Positions 1 to 10,380 of a stretch of DNA of 64,000 bases are shown piece by piece. Source of the stretch: Moniliophthora roreri (Eukaryota > Basidiomycota > Agaricomycetes > Agaricales > Marasmiaceae); contig LATX02000252.1 of assembly GCA_001466705.2 (NCBI GenBank), positions 142,066-206,065 of the forward strand. The letters run 5' to 3'. The stretch's first letter is position 1, and each line of letters begins with the position of its first letter. The translations under genes were made by a program, and so were the position numbers. The notes under the pieces were generated by a model, which saw only the letters and a program-made list of their open reading frames with translations, did not search any database and was not told the origin of the DNA.

Positions 1-606
1 GATTCAAAGGTTCAAGAAGTTTTCAAGGACATTTAAGGACAATCAAGAACATGTCCTTGAACCATGTCTTGAAGATGTATATGCCCTCCCATTTGATATG
101 CTGGCAGTTGAGCAGATGGGTGTAGATGGTAATTGAAAACTGATGCTTGAATGCAACATGTCATCAGCACTTGAAGGTGAGAAAATAATGATGCCAACAT
201 CACTATCAATGACAACAAAGAATACTGAGTTGCAAAACATCCTCAATACATGAATCAGATTGCATTGAAATAGCATTGAACTATTGGGATGTACATAACA
301 TTGCCTTGGAGGAACCTGAGGACATGTCTTCTAATGTTACAATTTTCTTTCTTTAGATGCTCATTGTTACCTTTAGTGCTCACATCATGCTTCTTGTTAA
401 CATCTGGACACTTTCACATTTCCAGTTCCCATTTCCGATATCTAGTGTACTAATACATTCTTCAGAGTTCTATGCTTACCAATTCATTCCATCTTATTCT
501 ACATACTAGGGGACGACTCATGCCGATGGCACTCAGAGGAGATTTTGAATATGGGTATCATTGTATGCAATACATTCAAGAAATAACGATACATCCTGCT
601 CTTCAT
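1..606. other. left-edge stretch without a recognised gene
   Basis: No coding sequence, RNA gene or repeat boundary could be supported here. The first 60 bases are rich in short direct repeats of the type ttcaag/caagga, resembling the TTCAAG-rich tails of the LTRs elsewhere in the window, but no LTR terminus is visible. Small open frames on both strands look random. Confidence 0.4.
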
Positions 607-1720
607 TTACAGCCGAGGTCTTGTAGTACAGGTAGTGCTGGGACCAGTGATCATAGAGTCCGTTGGAACGCAGTTACACTCGATTTCTCCCTCTTCTGAC
701 GATTCATAATCAGTGCTGCTGTGGCTGTCAGTGGGAGATGATCCTTGACTCATCTTCTGGGATTTATGGGACTTTTTTATTTCAACCCGTTTTTGCTTTG
801 CATCACCTTTGCCTTCACTTTTGATGGTAACTGTGGGGCATATTAGATGGGCAAGTGGATGATTCAATAATCAATATAGAAAAACTAACCGGGTGTCTCC
901 TTCACTGATGGGTTGTTAGCTGGGGGTCTACCCATGTTTGCACTGGAGTCGACGTCAATGCAGAATGCCTGGACAGGTCCAACTACTCCAGATTTTACAG
1001 GTTTGGTGATGATGTGTGTGAGGAAGCCAGATATGGAGGTATACATGCTTTCGCTAGGAGGTAACATACATTCCTTAGAGGCAGAATCCTTGAATTTGGG
1101 GCTGTCTGGTACGACAGCACGTGCAGGAAATATGAACTTCTGGCAGCCTAGCTGTAAGTGTTGGCTGGATTTGAGGTTGAAAGTAGCATTCCGCTTGTCT
1201 ATCTTTGTGGCAATTCCACAAATGTCGACAACTGGTGGGAATGTATCTTCGACATTGTCTGCATTTGCAAGCTGTGAAAAAAAAGACTCAAGATATGAGC
1301 GAGAATTTATGTGAAATGAAACAGGAAGCACACCATTAGTATATCTCCAACAAAATCAAAGTCTGAGGAACTAATCTCAACCATATCTTGTCCATCCTTG
1401 AACATAACTCCTTTTTCAGGAGTTTGTGCAATCTGGATGATGGGGTAAGACAGTTGGAGAAGGATATTTAATGTAAAGAAAAAGCATACCTTCATTTGTA
1501 CAAAGTACTGGCCCACTTCTGAAAATTGATATCGTGTCTTTCCATTCCAGTATTGAACACATCCTTTGATGAGGTTGTTGGCATCAGGCTGGTCTGGAGA
1601 CATATCCACCTGAGCATTAAAGACAATGACATTGCCGCCAGGACCAATTGATACAGGATCGTGAAGTATGATAAGACCTGAAAGTTGGGATTTAAGGTTG
1701 AAGTTCATGATGTCAAGCAT
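607..1720 (-). CDS. four-exon conserved hypothetical gene next to the Helitron helicase
   Basis: Reading the minus strand, an ATG at 1718-1720 opens a frame that stays open to a TAA at 607-609 if three short introns are removed: 1433-1489 (57 nt), 1272-1333 (62 nt) and 831-889 (59 nt), each GT-AG. Exons sum to 936 nt (311 residues). The first two thirds are beta-rich in appearance (PPVVDICGIATKID, FNLKSSQHLQLG) and could be an OB-fold as in the RPA-like proteins that often accompany Helitrons; that is inference from pattern and position, not a recognised motif. The last exon is basic, then Ser/Glu-rich and disordered. It lies downstream of the helicase on the same strand. Unlike most genes here it has no in-frame stop, so it may be the best preserved gene of the window. 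Alternative: a host gene flanking the Helitron. Confidence 0.6.
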
Positions 1721-2095
1721 GGTGTTGAGGGTGATGTGGGTTCAATAGTTGTCTGTGGTCTTATATACCCATTTTGAGGGGTACAGTGATGTCAACGGAG
1801 GTCATAAAGACTGCTAAACATGGTGGGGCATGGTGGAGCATGGTGGGGTTGTGTGCTAGCGAGCAGATAGAGGATGGACGGCGAACAGTTTCGCACATAA
1901 GGTGGGACTGTTCGCTGCTGTCATAGCACAATATATGATGTCAGAAATTGAGAAATTGAGGAGCAGAGCGACGGTTGGGATTGTTCAAGCAAGAGGTTGG
2001 TAACGACTTCAAAAGTCTCATGTTCACACAGACTTTGTTGTGACTTTGAATATTTTGTGTTTTCAAATGGCATGTATCATAGACAAGTACATTAC
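1721..2095. other. spacer between helicase and the 607-1720 gene, with an inverted repeat
   Basis: Non-coding spacer. It contains a GCATGGTGG-type triplicated run near 1820-1850 and a 9-bp inverted repeat (gcgaacagt at 1881-1889 with actgttcgc at 1907-1915, 17-nt loop). The inverted repeat could be a transcription or Helitron termination hairpin, but no CTRR terminus could be assigned next to it. Confidence 0.35.
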
Positions 2096-4516
2096 TTATG
2101 GGAATGCTTCAGGGTAGACGATATTGGGGGTGGTATGTGTACAGGAATCATGTGGAAGGAGAACTTTGACATGAGAACATGAAATCGCTCATGATAAGGC
2201 AACATACAACTGTCCATGAGTGAAGACAGGAACACACAAGTCAATTCCAATGTAAGTTATGGACTGTCCTTGTGCTTTATTGATTGAGATGGCAAAGGCA
2301 AGGCAAACAGGGAATTGCAGATGCTTGAGTTGAAAGGAAAAGGATTTACTTTTCTCTGGAGGTGAAAGAAGAAGGCGAGGAATGAAGGCTACTTCACCAT
2401 TGTGGTCACTGCTTAAAATCTCTGCTTCAAGAACATGGTCTGACATATTCTGGAGTAGAAGCTGTGTCCCATTGCATAAACCAGATGCAGGGGCAAGGTT
2501 TCACATGAGAATAAGGGGACAGCCAACCTTCAACTTGAGCTCACCTGGTGGAAGCCCAGACGCATTAAGAGAACAGAGATACTCTATGGGAACATCTTCA
2601 TGTGTACTCGTTTCTTGATCAGCACCTTCTTCATGGTAAATCTGATCAGCACTGGCATAGACCCAGGTTGTGCCAGGCATGCAGTCTAAGATTTCCTCAT
2701 TGAGTGCATCAACATCTCAGTTGTGTGGTGCAAGAATTAGACGACTGGTGAAATATTGTGGTGGTAGCTGGGGTCTGTCAATGTCTGGATACACTGTCTT
2801 GAACTCCTGTAAAAGTAGTACCCATGTGTACAGCCCACCATCTCTGTGACTACCATCCGGGTGACTGTTCTGACCATGTCCAATGTCAAGAAGCCATCAC
2901 GCGAAATTCTCCTTGTTGGATCCTTGTTGAAGACGCTCGTTGTGAGTCAACTGAAGAATTTCCACCTGAGGCCATAGGGCTGAGCGCTGAAGTGATGTGT
3001 TAACAATTTCCTCTTGTGATCCTTGAGGTACAACAGGGAGAATTTGTTGGAAGTTGCCACCAAAAACAGTGGTGATACCACCAAATGTGGTGTCAGGTTT
3101 GTTTCGGAGATCACATAATGTGCGGTCAAGCGCTTCATGAGTATGTCGGTGTTGCATCAAGGCCTCATCCCATATGATCAGGGATGCTGCACGAAGTAGG
3201 TCTGCATGCTGGCTTTGCTTGGGAATGTTGCAGAAAGATTCCGGACCAATGTTCTCAACAGGAATCTTGAACAGCTGGTGAGCTGTACATCCACCCTGGA
3301 TTAAAAGAGCAGCTATCCCAGAGGAAGCAGCACAGAGGACAATAAGGGGATGGGCGCGAAGGTAGAAGCAGAGAGTATTGTAGACAAAGGTTTTGCCTGT
3401 ACCACCAGGACCATGTAAGAAGAAGGTCTTTCCAAGTGAATTCTCAATGGAGTTGATCACGGGATCAAAGGTGTATTTCTGATTCGCATTGAAAAGAGAA
3501 ATGCGAGCATTGGCCTTTTCCCATTCAGCCTCACAGTTATAATCCAGTTGTTCTGAGATAAGTGGATTTTCACCCTCTATTTGCCAATCTCTTTGAGGTC
3601 TGGGCATGGATGATGGAAGTAGTTGACCTGATTCCATGAGAATCTTCTGAAGGAGGAAAAGTCCATAATCGTACACGTCGCTGTCTGGAACAGATGCCTG
3701 AGGAGGGAGTTGATGTTGACATCGCAAATTTTGGGGCAAATCATCACATAATGACTGCCAGAACTCATTTCAAAGGTTTTCTGGCTTCAATGGAGCACAG
3801 AAGATGAGTATCGATGCAAAGAGCTGACATAGACAGTGACCAACTTGCATGTCGCATGCTTCCTGCAGGCACATTCACCACTCGTCATCATTCTGCATAA
3901 GACCTCTTGCATCACAAGCATCACAGAAGGTTGAGTAGTGAACCCCAGCATATGTGTGTAGGTCCTCAAAGGAGGTAGGGCCATGGACTGCAGCTAATAA
4001 TGTGCAAAGAAAGAATCTTTCACCTGCTGTTGGTGCAACAAAGTACATGCAACCAATAGAGAAGTTGCCCCACTTGCGTAAAAGCCACTTCTTTTGTTGC
4101 TTGTCCCACCAGAAATACTGTGGAATCTCCTGATATGTATACCTGTGCGCTATCGCCCCGCTTTCATCATTGTGGCTGTTCAGCCTGAAGAATTCAGTGA
4201 GAGTTGTGCACTCATGGGAAGCTCAGTCTCTGATGGTCTCAGGGCTGTCTTCTGGGTTGAAGAGTACCATATGCTGACCAGGAAGATGGATTTGTAAGTG
4301 GGTGATGCTGGGTTCCTGCTTATGAACTGGGTAATGATAGATCCTCCAAAGCGCTTCCAGAGGTCCAACGTGTCGCCCGTCAACATAGTTTGCAATTTCA
4401 TTCTCATGGAACTGAACTGTTGCCCGATCGCCACCCTTGTGAACATATTTGAAGGCATATTTGATTGAATGTACATGAGCAGCACATTTGACGTTAATAT
4501 GACAGTCATACTTTAC
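2096..4516 (-). pseudogene. Helitron helicase half (PIF1-like), nonsense-mutated
   Basis: Second half of the Helitron transposase, a PIF1-type 5'-3' DNA helicase that unwinds the transposon strand during rolling-circle transposition. Walker A (GPGGTGKT) is near 3410, Walker B (IIWDEALM) near 3165, and the C-terminal helicase motif (SINKAQGQS, YVALS) at about 2190-2290. Upstream of Walker A the frame carries the usual linker from the Rep domain. A 50-nt GT-AG intron (4517-4566) joins it to the Rep exon. In-frame TGA codons occur at 4225-4227, 3875-3877, 3770-3772, 2897-2899, 2717-2719, 2501-2503 and 2189-2191. In the last, TGA directly follows YVALS, where this family has arginine. No frameshift is needed to read the protein to its TAA at 2096-2098. 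Inactive as it stands. Confidence 0.85.
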
Positions 4517-4566
4517 CTGTAAATAGATGTAAGTTGGAATCGGAGAGAAGCTAGAAGGTCACTTAC

Positions 4567-6103
4567 CGACAAATACAGATTGTATGGGACAATCCATCTG
4601 TTGTCTACCAACTGCCCATGAACTTCATAACGACAGCCATCATCATGGCATTGGTAAAGCGGATATCCATCTTCACTTAACGTAGTCTCTGCTTGAAATG
4701 GCTTTGGGAAGAACTTCTTGCATTGGTGGTCCTCCATGCAAGGGGCATGTTGATTGAGAGTGCCACATGGACCATGGATCATACAGTTACACACAGTCTG
4801 AAACAGCTTGGGCTGTGTGATTGGATCTGGCCATTCAGCACAAATGGTAGAGTCAATAGCTGCAGGAGTGAGGAGTTTATGATCATGTTGAAGGAATATA
4901 AGAAGGTGCATGTGAGGTAGTCCATGTTTTTGAAACTCAATCGTGTAGACAAAAGCAACCGCTGGGCCAAAGATATGCTTCTTTGTAATATCATCTATTA
5001 GTGCCTGCTTCTTCAGATGAAAAACCCGTGAAATGAGGTCAGGTCGGTCATAAGGGGATTGCCATGGGTACAGTTCATCTGTTACTTCCTTCCACTCTGG
5101 GTTGGCAGTCATCGTGAGAAAGATGTTGACATTCCGGTAGTACTGTGCAAGGGCCATGGCATCCTGGTAGCATTGTTGCATGTTCTGGGGGCCTCCAATA
5201 TAGGATGATGGTAAGATGTATCGTTGACCAAGCTGGTTGAGCAGGATATTGTCATCAGAACAGTTCATTGAATCTTCAAGCCCACTGTAAACAGAAGCAT
5301 GCAACTTGTTTTGGTTACTGCACAAGTAGTGAAGGCGATTCTGATCTGCAGATGCCCACATGTCGACAACATATTGCTGGAGTAGACGGCCACCATTCAG
5401 AATTGTCGAGAACTCGCCAGCTCAGAGATGTAAACGATATGCAGCATACAGAGTTTGAGTGATGCGCCGAGGCCGACTGCTTTGTGATGACTGCTGTAGC
5501 TCCTCAGCTTCATCTTCGCCTTCACCCACTTCATCATCTTCAATCCTTTGGCCTTGATGGCCCTCAGTGGCTCTCTGCAGCAAACCATAATGCCAACCTG
5601 CTTCTCCATGTGGAAAGAGCAGCACATATTGTAAAGGAGCATATGCAGGATGACTGTCACTAATCTGAAGCAGTCCTGAATCTCAATTATGGAGGATAAT
5701 ATCACAACCTTCATGACATTGCTCGTCGCTCGGGAGAATTACCGCAACCTCTTCAGCAGCAGGAAGATTATATCGTCGGTCATTTCCAGGCATGACATGG
5801 AGCCGGACTTCAACATCTTGTGGATTGGGGTGATCATTCAAGACCTCGAAGGCATGCTGGTAAACGTGTGGGTATGGACTGGAATGCTGAAGCATATTCT
5901 GTAGAAGTGACATTGTGTCTGAACAGACATTATCATTATGATGCATTCAGTGATTCAAAGCAGTAGTGGGGTCATAGAGGTAGAGCTGTGCATATGAAGG
6001 TGCATAACCGCATCGAGTGGTCAAGGCACCACTCCAATGATGAAGCTGGCCATATATCCGGAACACCCACTGATCAGGGCCAAAGCGCCAATTGACCACA
6101 TCA
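4567..6103 (-). pseudogene. Helitron Rep (HUH endonuclease) segment, nonsense-mutated
   Basis: Encodes the Helitron-like N region and the HUH Rep nuclease, which nicks and joins transposon ends. The Rep core reads YTIEFQKHGLPHMHLLIFL, with the HxH of the metal-binding HUH motif in LPHMHL near 4905-4925, preceded by NIFLTMTANPEW. Cysteine/histidine pairs follow at about 4720-4800. In-frame TGA at 5947-5949, 5683-5685 and 5422-5424 falls at positions read as arginine in relatives. The N-terminal end is cut at 6103 by the inserted solo LTR and continues at 6561. The catalytic tyrosine region was not resolved with certainty. Confidence 0.85.
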
Positions 6104-6560
6104 TGTTACAGACTTTCTTCTTTTCTCTCTGTAGTACTACCTATGCTTCTCATTACCCTCGGACTCCTCCACTTTCCTAGCTCCCTTTTCCTTCTCATAC
6201 CCATGCTTCTCATTGCTTCCGGACTCTTCCACCTTCCCCATCCCCATTTACCTATCTCTTTGTACTATATTACTCATATCCCGATAGCTTCGGGAAACCT
6301 TAGACATTCACCGAACTCATCGGCTATACATATATAGTAGCTTTAGCTCGGTTGTAACGTATTTAAGCGCTCAAGCAGAGACCTTAAGTCTCTAGCTTGA
6401 CCTGGTTTATCTTACACTTGTGTCAACGCCAAAACCGAAGGACTTCTGAACTTCAGCAACCGCTGAACGAACTTAAACTTGAACTTGAGAACTACTTTAA
6501 CGGAGGGGACTCTTCGTTGAAGTTGGTTGAAGTTGACGTTGCTGCGCAAGTAACGTAACA
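6104..6560 (+). mobile_element. solo Gypsy LTR inserted in the Helitron Rep gene
   Basis: A 457-bp sequence starting TGTTAC and ending GTAACA, homologous along its length to the LTRs at 17099-17551 and 23942-24396 (same CCCGATAGCTTCGGG block, TTTAAGCGCTCAAG box, AGCTTGACCTGG box and GCTGCGCAAGTAACG tail). It is flanked by a perfect 5-bp direct repeat, CATCA at 6099-6103 and 6561-6565. This indicates a Gypsy integration followed by LTR-LTR recombination. Removing the LTR and one CATCA restores the Helitron frame across the site. Confidence 0.93.
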
Positions 6561-7333
6561 CATCATCTTGCTGGACACCGAGGGAAGTGAAGGCAAGAGC
6601 AGAGTTATATTGTAAGATGTTCTGATGGAATTCACAGCTTTGTTGATCCATACCACAGTACAAACCACGAAGATCACGGGGAGGTGGCGAAAGGAGTGGT
6701 AACTTGACCTTTCCACTATTACAGCAGCTACCAAAGTACACACACTGGCAGGTACTTTTTGACAGATGCTCAGCCTTCCAATGAAGGGCACCACAATGTT
6801 GGCATTTGTCATTCATCCGGCTGAGATAGTGACAACTGGGAGGGTCATTGTATGAGTGCCGAGCAGCCATGAGTGCTGCTGGAGGATGAGGGCATGGCGG
6901 TAGTAGTGGAATTGTTGTTGGACAGGGAGGAACGATTACTTGTTGATGGCACGTTGTTGTACTCGATGTATTGGCTGCAAAAAGGAATGAGTTACAGTTA
7001 CAGTAGAAAATGGTGATACGTACTCTGAGATAGTTGAGCAGACGGTGTTACAGTTGGCTGGGGGAGAGAACGTGACACTAAAGAAAGTACATCAATTTCA
7101 AAGCAAAAATGAAGGAATATATATATAGATTAAAATGCCTTACCCTGGGATTGAGTATGACCATGTTCTTCTGTATGGGGGGAGTGGCTTGTTGAAGCAG
7201 TCAGATCATTGTGCTGCTCGGGTGGGGAAGTTCCATGTCCAAATAGTTGACGACATGTAGACAGGCTTCCTATCTCAGCTGGGTGATGTGATTGTGTTGT
7301 TGTTACATGCTGAGTTTGACATAGAGTGTTCAT
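6561..7333 (-). pseudogene. Helitron transposase N-terminal zinc-binding segment
   Basis: Minus-strand frame continuing the Rep gene on the far side of the solo LTR. It contains the characteristic cysteine/histidine signature MNDKCQHCGALHW near 6810-6780, then CVYFGSCCNSGKV and YNSALAFTSLG, all typical of the region ahead of the Helitron Rep domain in fungi. Further upstream (7130-7333) is a Ser/Thr/His-rich, probably disordered stretch, separated by what looks like a small intron around 6975-7130. The function of the zinc-binding module is presumed to be DNA binding. Confidence is high for identity, lower for exon limits. Confidence 0.75.
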
Positions 7334-7389
7334 GACATTATTAAGTAGACTGGACTGCCGCGACAGAAGAGGAGATATAGGCAGGTTGA

Positions 7390-7710
7390 GATGGTGATGT
7401 TGCTGTCGATATCAATCCCATCTTGCCTTCGCAGCTTCACTACGACAGTTGACAACTGAAGGACTGTGATCAGCACACTATGGAGACATGAAAGTATCAG
7501 CAAAAGCAGAAGTATGGAGAAAAGAAGTCATACCATGGCCGGGACTGTCATGTTCTCTTTCCTTTTCCTTGGGCGACCACGTCTACAGTTTTGAACGGGA
7601 GCATTCTGGTAAAAGGGAGTGATTTCAGGTTTCAAACAGACAAAAAGTGATAACCGCAAAATAACACACCAAAGTGCTGAGACCAGGGGTCTCTCCAGTA
7701 CTTGTCGCAA
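7390..7710 (-). pseudogene. Helitron N-terminal AT-hook exon(s)
   Basis: Minus-strand coding trace with a classical AT-hook core (CRRGRPRKRK) near 7560-7585, followed by a GTATGA donor and then a basic stretch (SEAAKARWD, TGA at 7412-7414, YRQQHHH). The TGA again sits where an arginine would be natural. AT-hooks bind the minor groove of AT-rich DNA and are found at the N terminus of several fungal Helitron proteins. The exact start codon could not be chosen. Confidence 0.5.
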
Positions 7711-8876
7711 CTGGTGAACAGTTTGTGCTTACAGTTGAAGCATGACTGTCAGAAAGGATGGTAAGATCATTGTTCTTCTATGAGAAAACTTGCAGGCCTA
7801 CCTCATGAGTTAGAAACAAACTATATAGAAGACATATGATTTGTTATTATTTGGTGGTGGTCATGAAGGAGTAGTGGGAGGGCGATCAGTCGTGCATGAG
7901 CTGACTTAGGCAGCAGCCAATCAGATTTTTTTGAGCTATTACCCACGTGACTGATGCTTCATGATTTATTCTATTGTAGATATATTGTATTATCTTTTAA
8001 TTCTCAGAATTTGAAAATTCCATATCTTTTGCTGCTGAAAATTCAGTATTCTCCAGGCATATTCTCGTTGAGAGGACACAATTGAAATTTAGAATTTATA
8101 TATGGTTTTATAAAAATTCTCTTTGCAAGGGGATCAAGTGTTTTCTCAATAAGAAAACCATGTTAAAAGAACACCTTGTATGTAGTGTATGCAAAATGCA
8201 TTGGCAAACCTAGCATGTGATTTTGGCAGCTCTTTGCTATTTACCCTAAAAGTCCTTGAGCCAGTCCCACTTTGGTGCCCTGGGCACTATTGTGAAAAGT
8301 GCTGAAAAGCTTAAAAAGCAGGAAATATCATGCAGATATGCACAGTGATATTAAACACAAATAGAACCACATGCATGTGTATGAGGATTGGGCCAGTCTG
8401 CAAGACAGTACAGTGGGTCTGGGTCTCTACTGAGGATCAAGCATGAAGACATGACACTTTGAATGAGCAAGAAATATTAGAGAGAATTAGAGAGTATTAG
8501 AGGAAATTGGAGAGTTGATTCAACTAAGGTACCTAAGATAGATAAATACTATATCTGCAGGATGACATCACCCAGCATTTGTGGCCTTTTGGGCCAAAAT
8601 ACTAAAGGTGAAAGGCTGAGTCCAGTTTTCTGAAATGCCAGGACAACTTTTTGGCTGGGAATCACCTCTAAAAAGGCTAAAAGGCTGGCTGGGCCAGGTG
8701 GTCTAGACTCTCAAAAGGCTAAGTCTCCTGGAGCAGCTAGCTGTGTCACATTGTACTATGTTGTTGGGAATATACAATTCAAGCTGAGAGGGTAGCTTAA
8801 GATTAAATTACTATAAATAGGTCTATTTCTATGCACAAGAAGCTCACTGTAAACCCTTATTAATCAACATGCTCAG
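7711..8876. other. AT-rich stretch with no recognised gene
   Basis: No supported coding sequence on either strand. A short purine-rich repeat (AGAGAATTAGAGAGTATTAGAG) lies near 8480-8515. The stretch may contain the 5' end of the Helitron, but no diagnostic terminus was found. Confidence 0.4.
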
Positions 8877-9237
8877 TGTTATGTTACTTGTGCAGCAACA
8901 TCAAACTACCTCCACAGTGACATTGTGAAGACAGCTTCAAGGTTCAAGTTCAAGTTTCATTCAGAAGGTTCAAGGTTTGTCTGCTAGCACAAGGCTTATG
9001 ATTAACCAGGTCAAGCTGAAGAACTTATACCCAGTTTACTAGTCCTTAAATATGTGTCTTGTAGCTAAGCTTTGTAATAGATAAAGAACAGAATGGAATG
9101 TTGAAGAATAGGATGAGTAAACAATTAAAGTCCAAAGAACTACATAGAACAATGACTGTGAAATAGAAGGTCATAGAAGAAAAAGAACAATATTAGTAAT
9201 ACATGCATGTGGATATCTCATGTCCATGTTCGTAACA
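8877..9237 (-). mobile_element. Gypsy-type LTR in reverse orientation with adjacent polypurine tract
   Basis: 361-bp LTR read on the minus strand: it starts TGTTACGAAC at 9237 and ends GTAACATAACA at 8877. It carries the same CAGCTTGACCTGGTT box (around 9004-9018) as the other LTRs. The bases just right of it (9238-9262), read on the minus strand, give a purine tract of the kind preceding a 3' LTR (GGGGGTAG). It is therefore the 3' LTR of a truncated minus-strand element rather than a solo LTR. No target duplication was found. Confidence 0.8.
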
Positions 9238-9942
9238 CTACCCCCATTTTAAGGGCAAAATTCCAATCTCACCATTGTACCATTAGACAATGTCACTTCT
9301 CAGAAGCTTTCCTGCTGTCCCATTGAAGATGCTCAAAAACCTATGCCTCTACTATGAAAACACAAGGCCTGTGGTGCCAAAATACCCCAAAAAAGGTATA
9401 TATAAGTTCTTGATTCTCAGTTTTGTTTGTGAGTTGGTTTGGCATGGTTCACTGTTACTGCAATATCAAGAATAATTCTCAATGTCTCGCTCAGTAGTTC
9501 AGAGATGATTGCCTTCAAAACAACTTCTCAGATCGAGATTAGTGTTCATTTTGTTTAATATTTATCAGTTTTGTAGTTTTATTAATCACTTCAAAAGCAA
9601 ATACTAGTATAGATTTCAACCAGAAACTGCCCAAAGAATAAACTTCTTCTAAGTGAGAACAAAGGTACCTCTTGTACCTGAATATAGCCCTCTTAGCTAT
9701 GTTCTGCAACAATTCTCAAGAGGACAAATCTTCTAGACACTGCTAGCCTGAAACCCTCTCTGATTCACATTGAAACACCAGACTATACTGATGTACATCA
9801 GCTACTCTCTTAGTAAACTGATACAATGTTTCTCTTATCAGAAAACATGCCTCTTGCATTAAAAGCTAAGCTCTTTCTAGCTTTTATTTATATCTCTGGT
9901 TTGGGTTACAATTTCAGGTCTCAACTAGCCTGCACCTCTTGC
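9238..9942. other. no recognisable gene; remnant of element internal region and host DNA
   Basis: Apart from the polypurine-like start, no coding similarity was recognised. The last five bases before the next LTR (9943-9947, ACAAC) are a target-site duplication shared with 24397-24401. Confidence 0.4.
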
Positions 9943-9947
9943 ACAAC

Positions 9948-10307
9948 TGTTACAATGCTATAGACTTTCATGTGACCGTGTGTATTTGTAATCACTTTCT
10001 TCTTTCTTCTATCGTTTTCTTTCACCTTCTCGAATGCTTATGTAACAACATTCTATTCTCTTGAGTTCTTTCTCATTTGTAATCGTAGATACATTGTACT
10101 ATTTAAGTAGCTCTAACTAGGTCTCAAGCTCCTCAGCTTGACCTGGTTAACTATAAACCTTGTTCTAAGCAACGAATGAACTCTTAAGCATCGAACCCAG
10201 AGACCACCTCTTAGTTCTTGCTTGAACTCTGAACCTTGAACCTTACGATTGTCTCAACTACGTCATAGTTGAGTTGGTTGACATTGCTGCGCACAAGTAA
10301 CGTAACA
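9948..10307 (+). repeat. Gypsy-1 5' LTR
   Basis: 360 bp, TGTTAC...GTAACA, matching 16724-17098. A TATA-like TTTAA lies at 10102-10106. The sequence CAGCTTGACCT at 10134-10144, 32 nt downstream, is a likely transcription start and self-primer (see the primer site entry). Confidence 0.92.
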
Positions 10308-10309
10308 TA

Positions 10310-10320
10310 AGGTCAAGCTG
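10310..10320 (+). promoter_or_regulatory. self-priming primer binding site of Gypsy-1
   Basis: AGGTCAAGCTG, three bases after the LTR, is an exact 11-nt reverse complement of CAGCTTGACCT (10134-10144) in the LTR. It does not resemble the usual TGG start of a tRNA primer site. In Tf1/sushi retrotransposons the first 11 nt of the mRNA fold back onto the primer site and are cleaved to prime cDNA synthesis. The position 32 nt after a TATA-like box fits that model. Confidence 0.75.
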
Positions 10321-10380
10321 ATCGAAACGCCAACCTAACAAGGTTAAGGCACCACGACTCCACCAAGAGCCAGACTCACT

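Larger units (their letters stand above)
607..7710 (-). mobile_element. degenerate Helitron (rolling-circle DNA transposon), ends not defined
   Basis: The core is a Helitron Rep/helicase gene read right to left from about 7710 to 2096. Domains appear in the family order: AT-hook segment, CxxC zinc-binding segment, Helitron-like N region, HUH Rep domain, PIF1-type helicase. Neither the 5' TC nor the 3' hairpin plus CTRR end could be fixed, so the limits given are those of the recognisable coding content. The 607-1720 gene may be inside or outside. A solo LTR (6104-6560) is inserted in the Rep gene. At least ten in-frame TGA codons disrupt the reading frame. Confidence 0.8.

Noticed and set aside
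913..1314. 133-codon plus-strand open frame
   Set aside because: Mirror of the third exon of the minus-strand gene 607-1720; no independent support.
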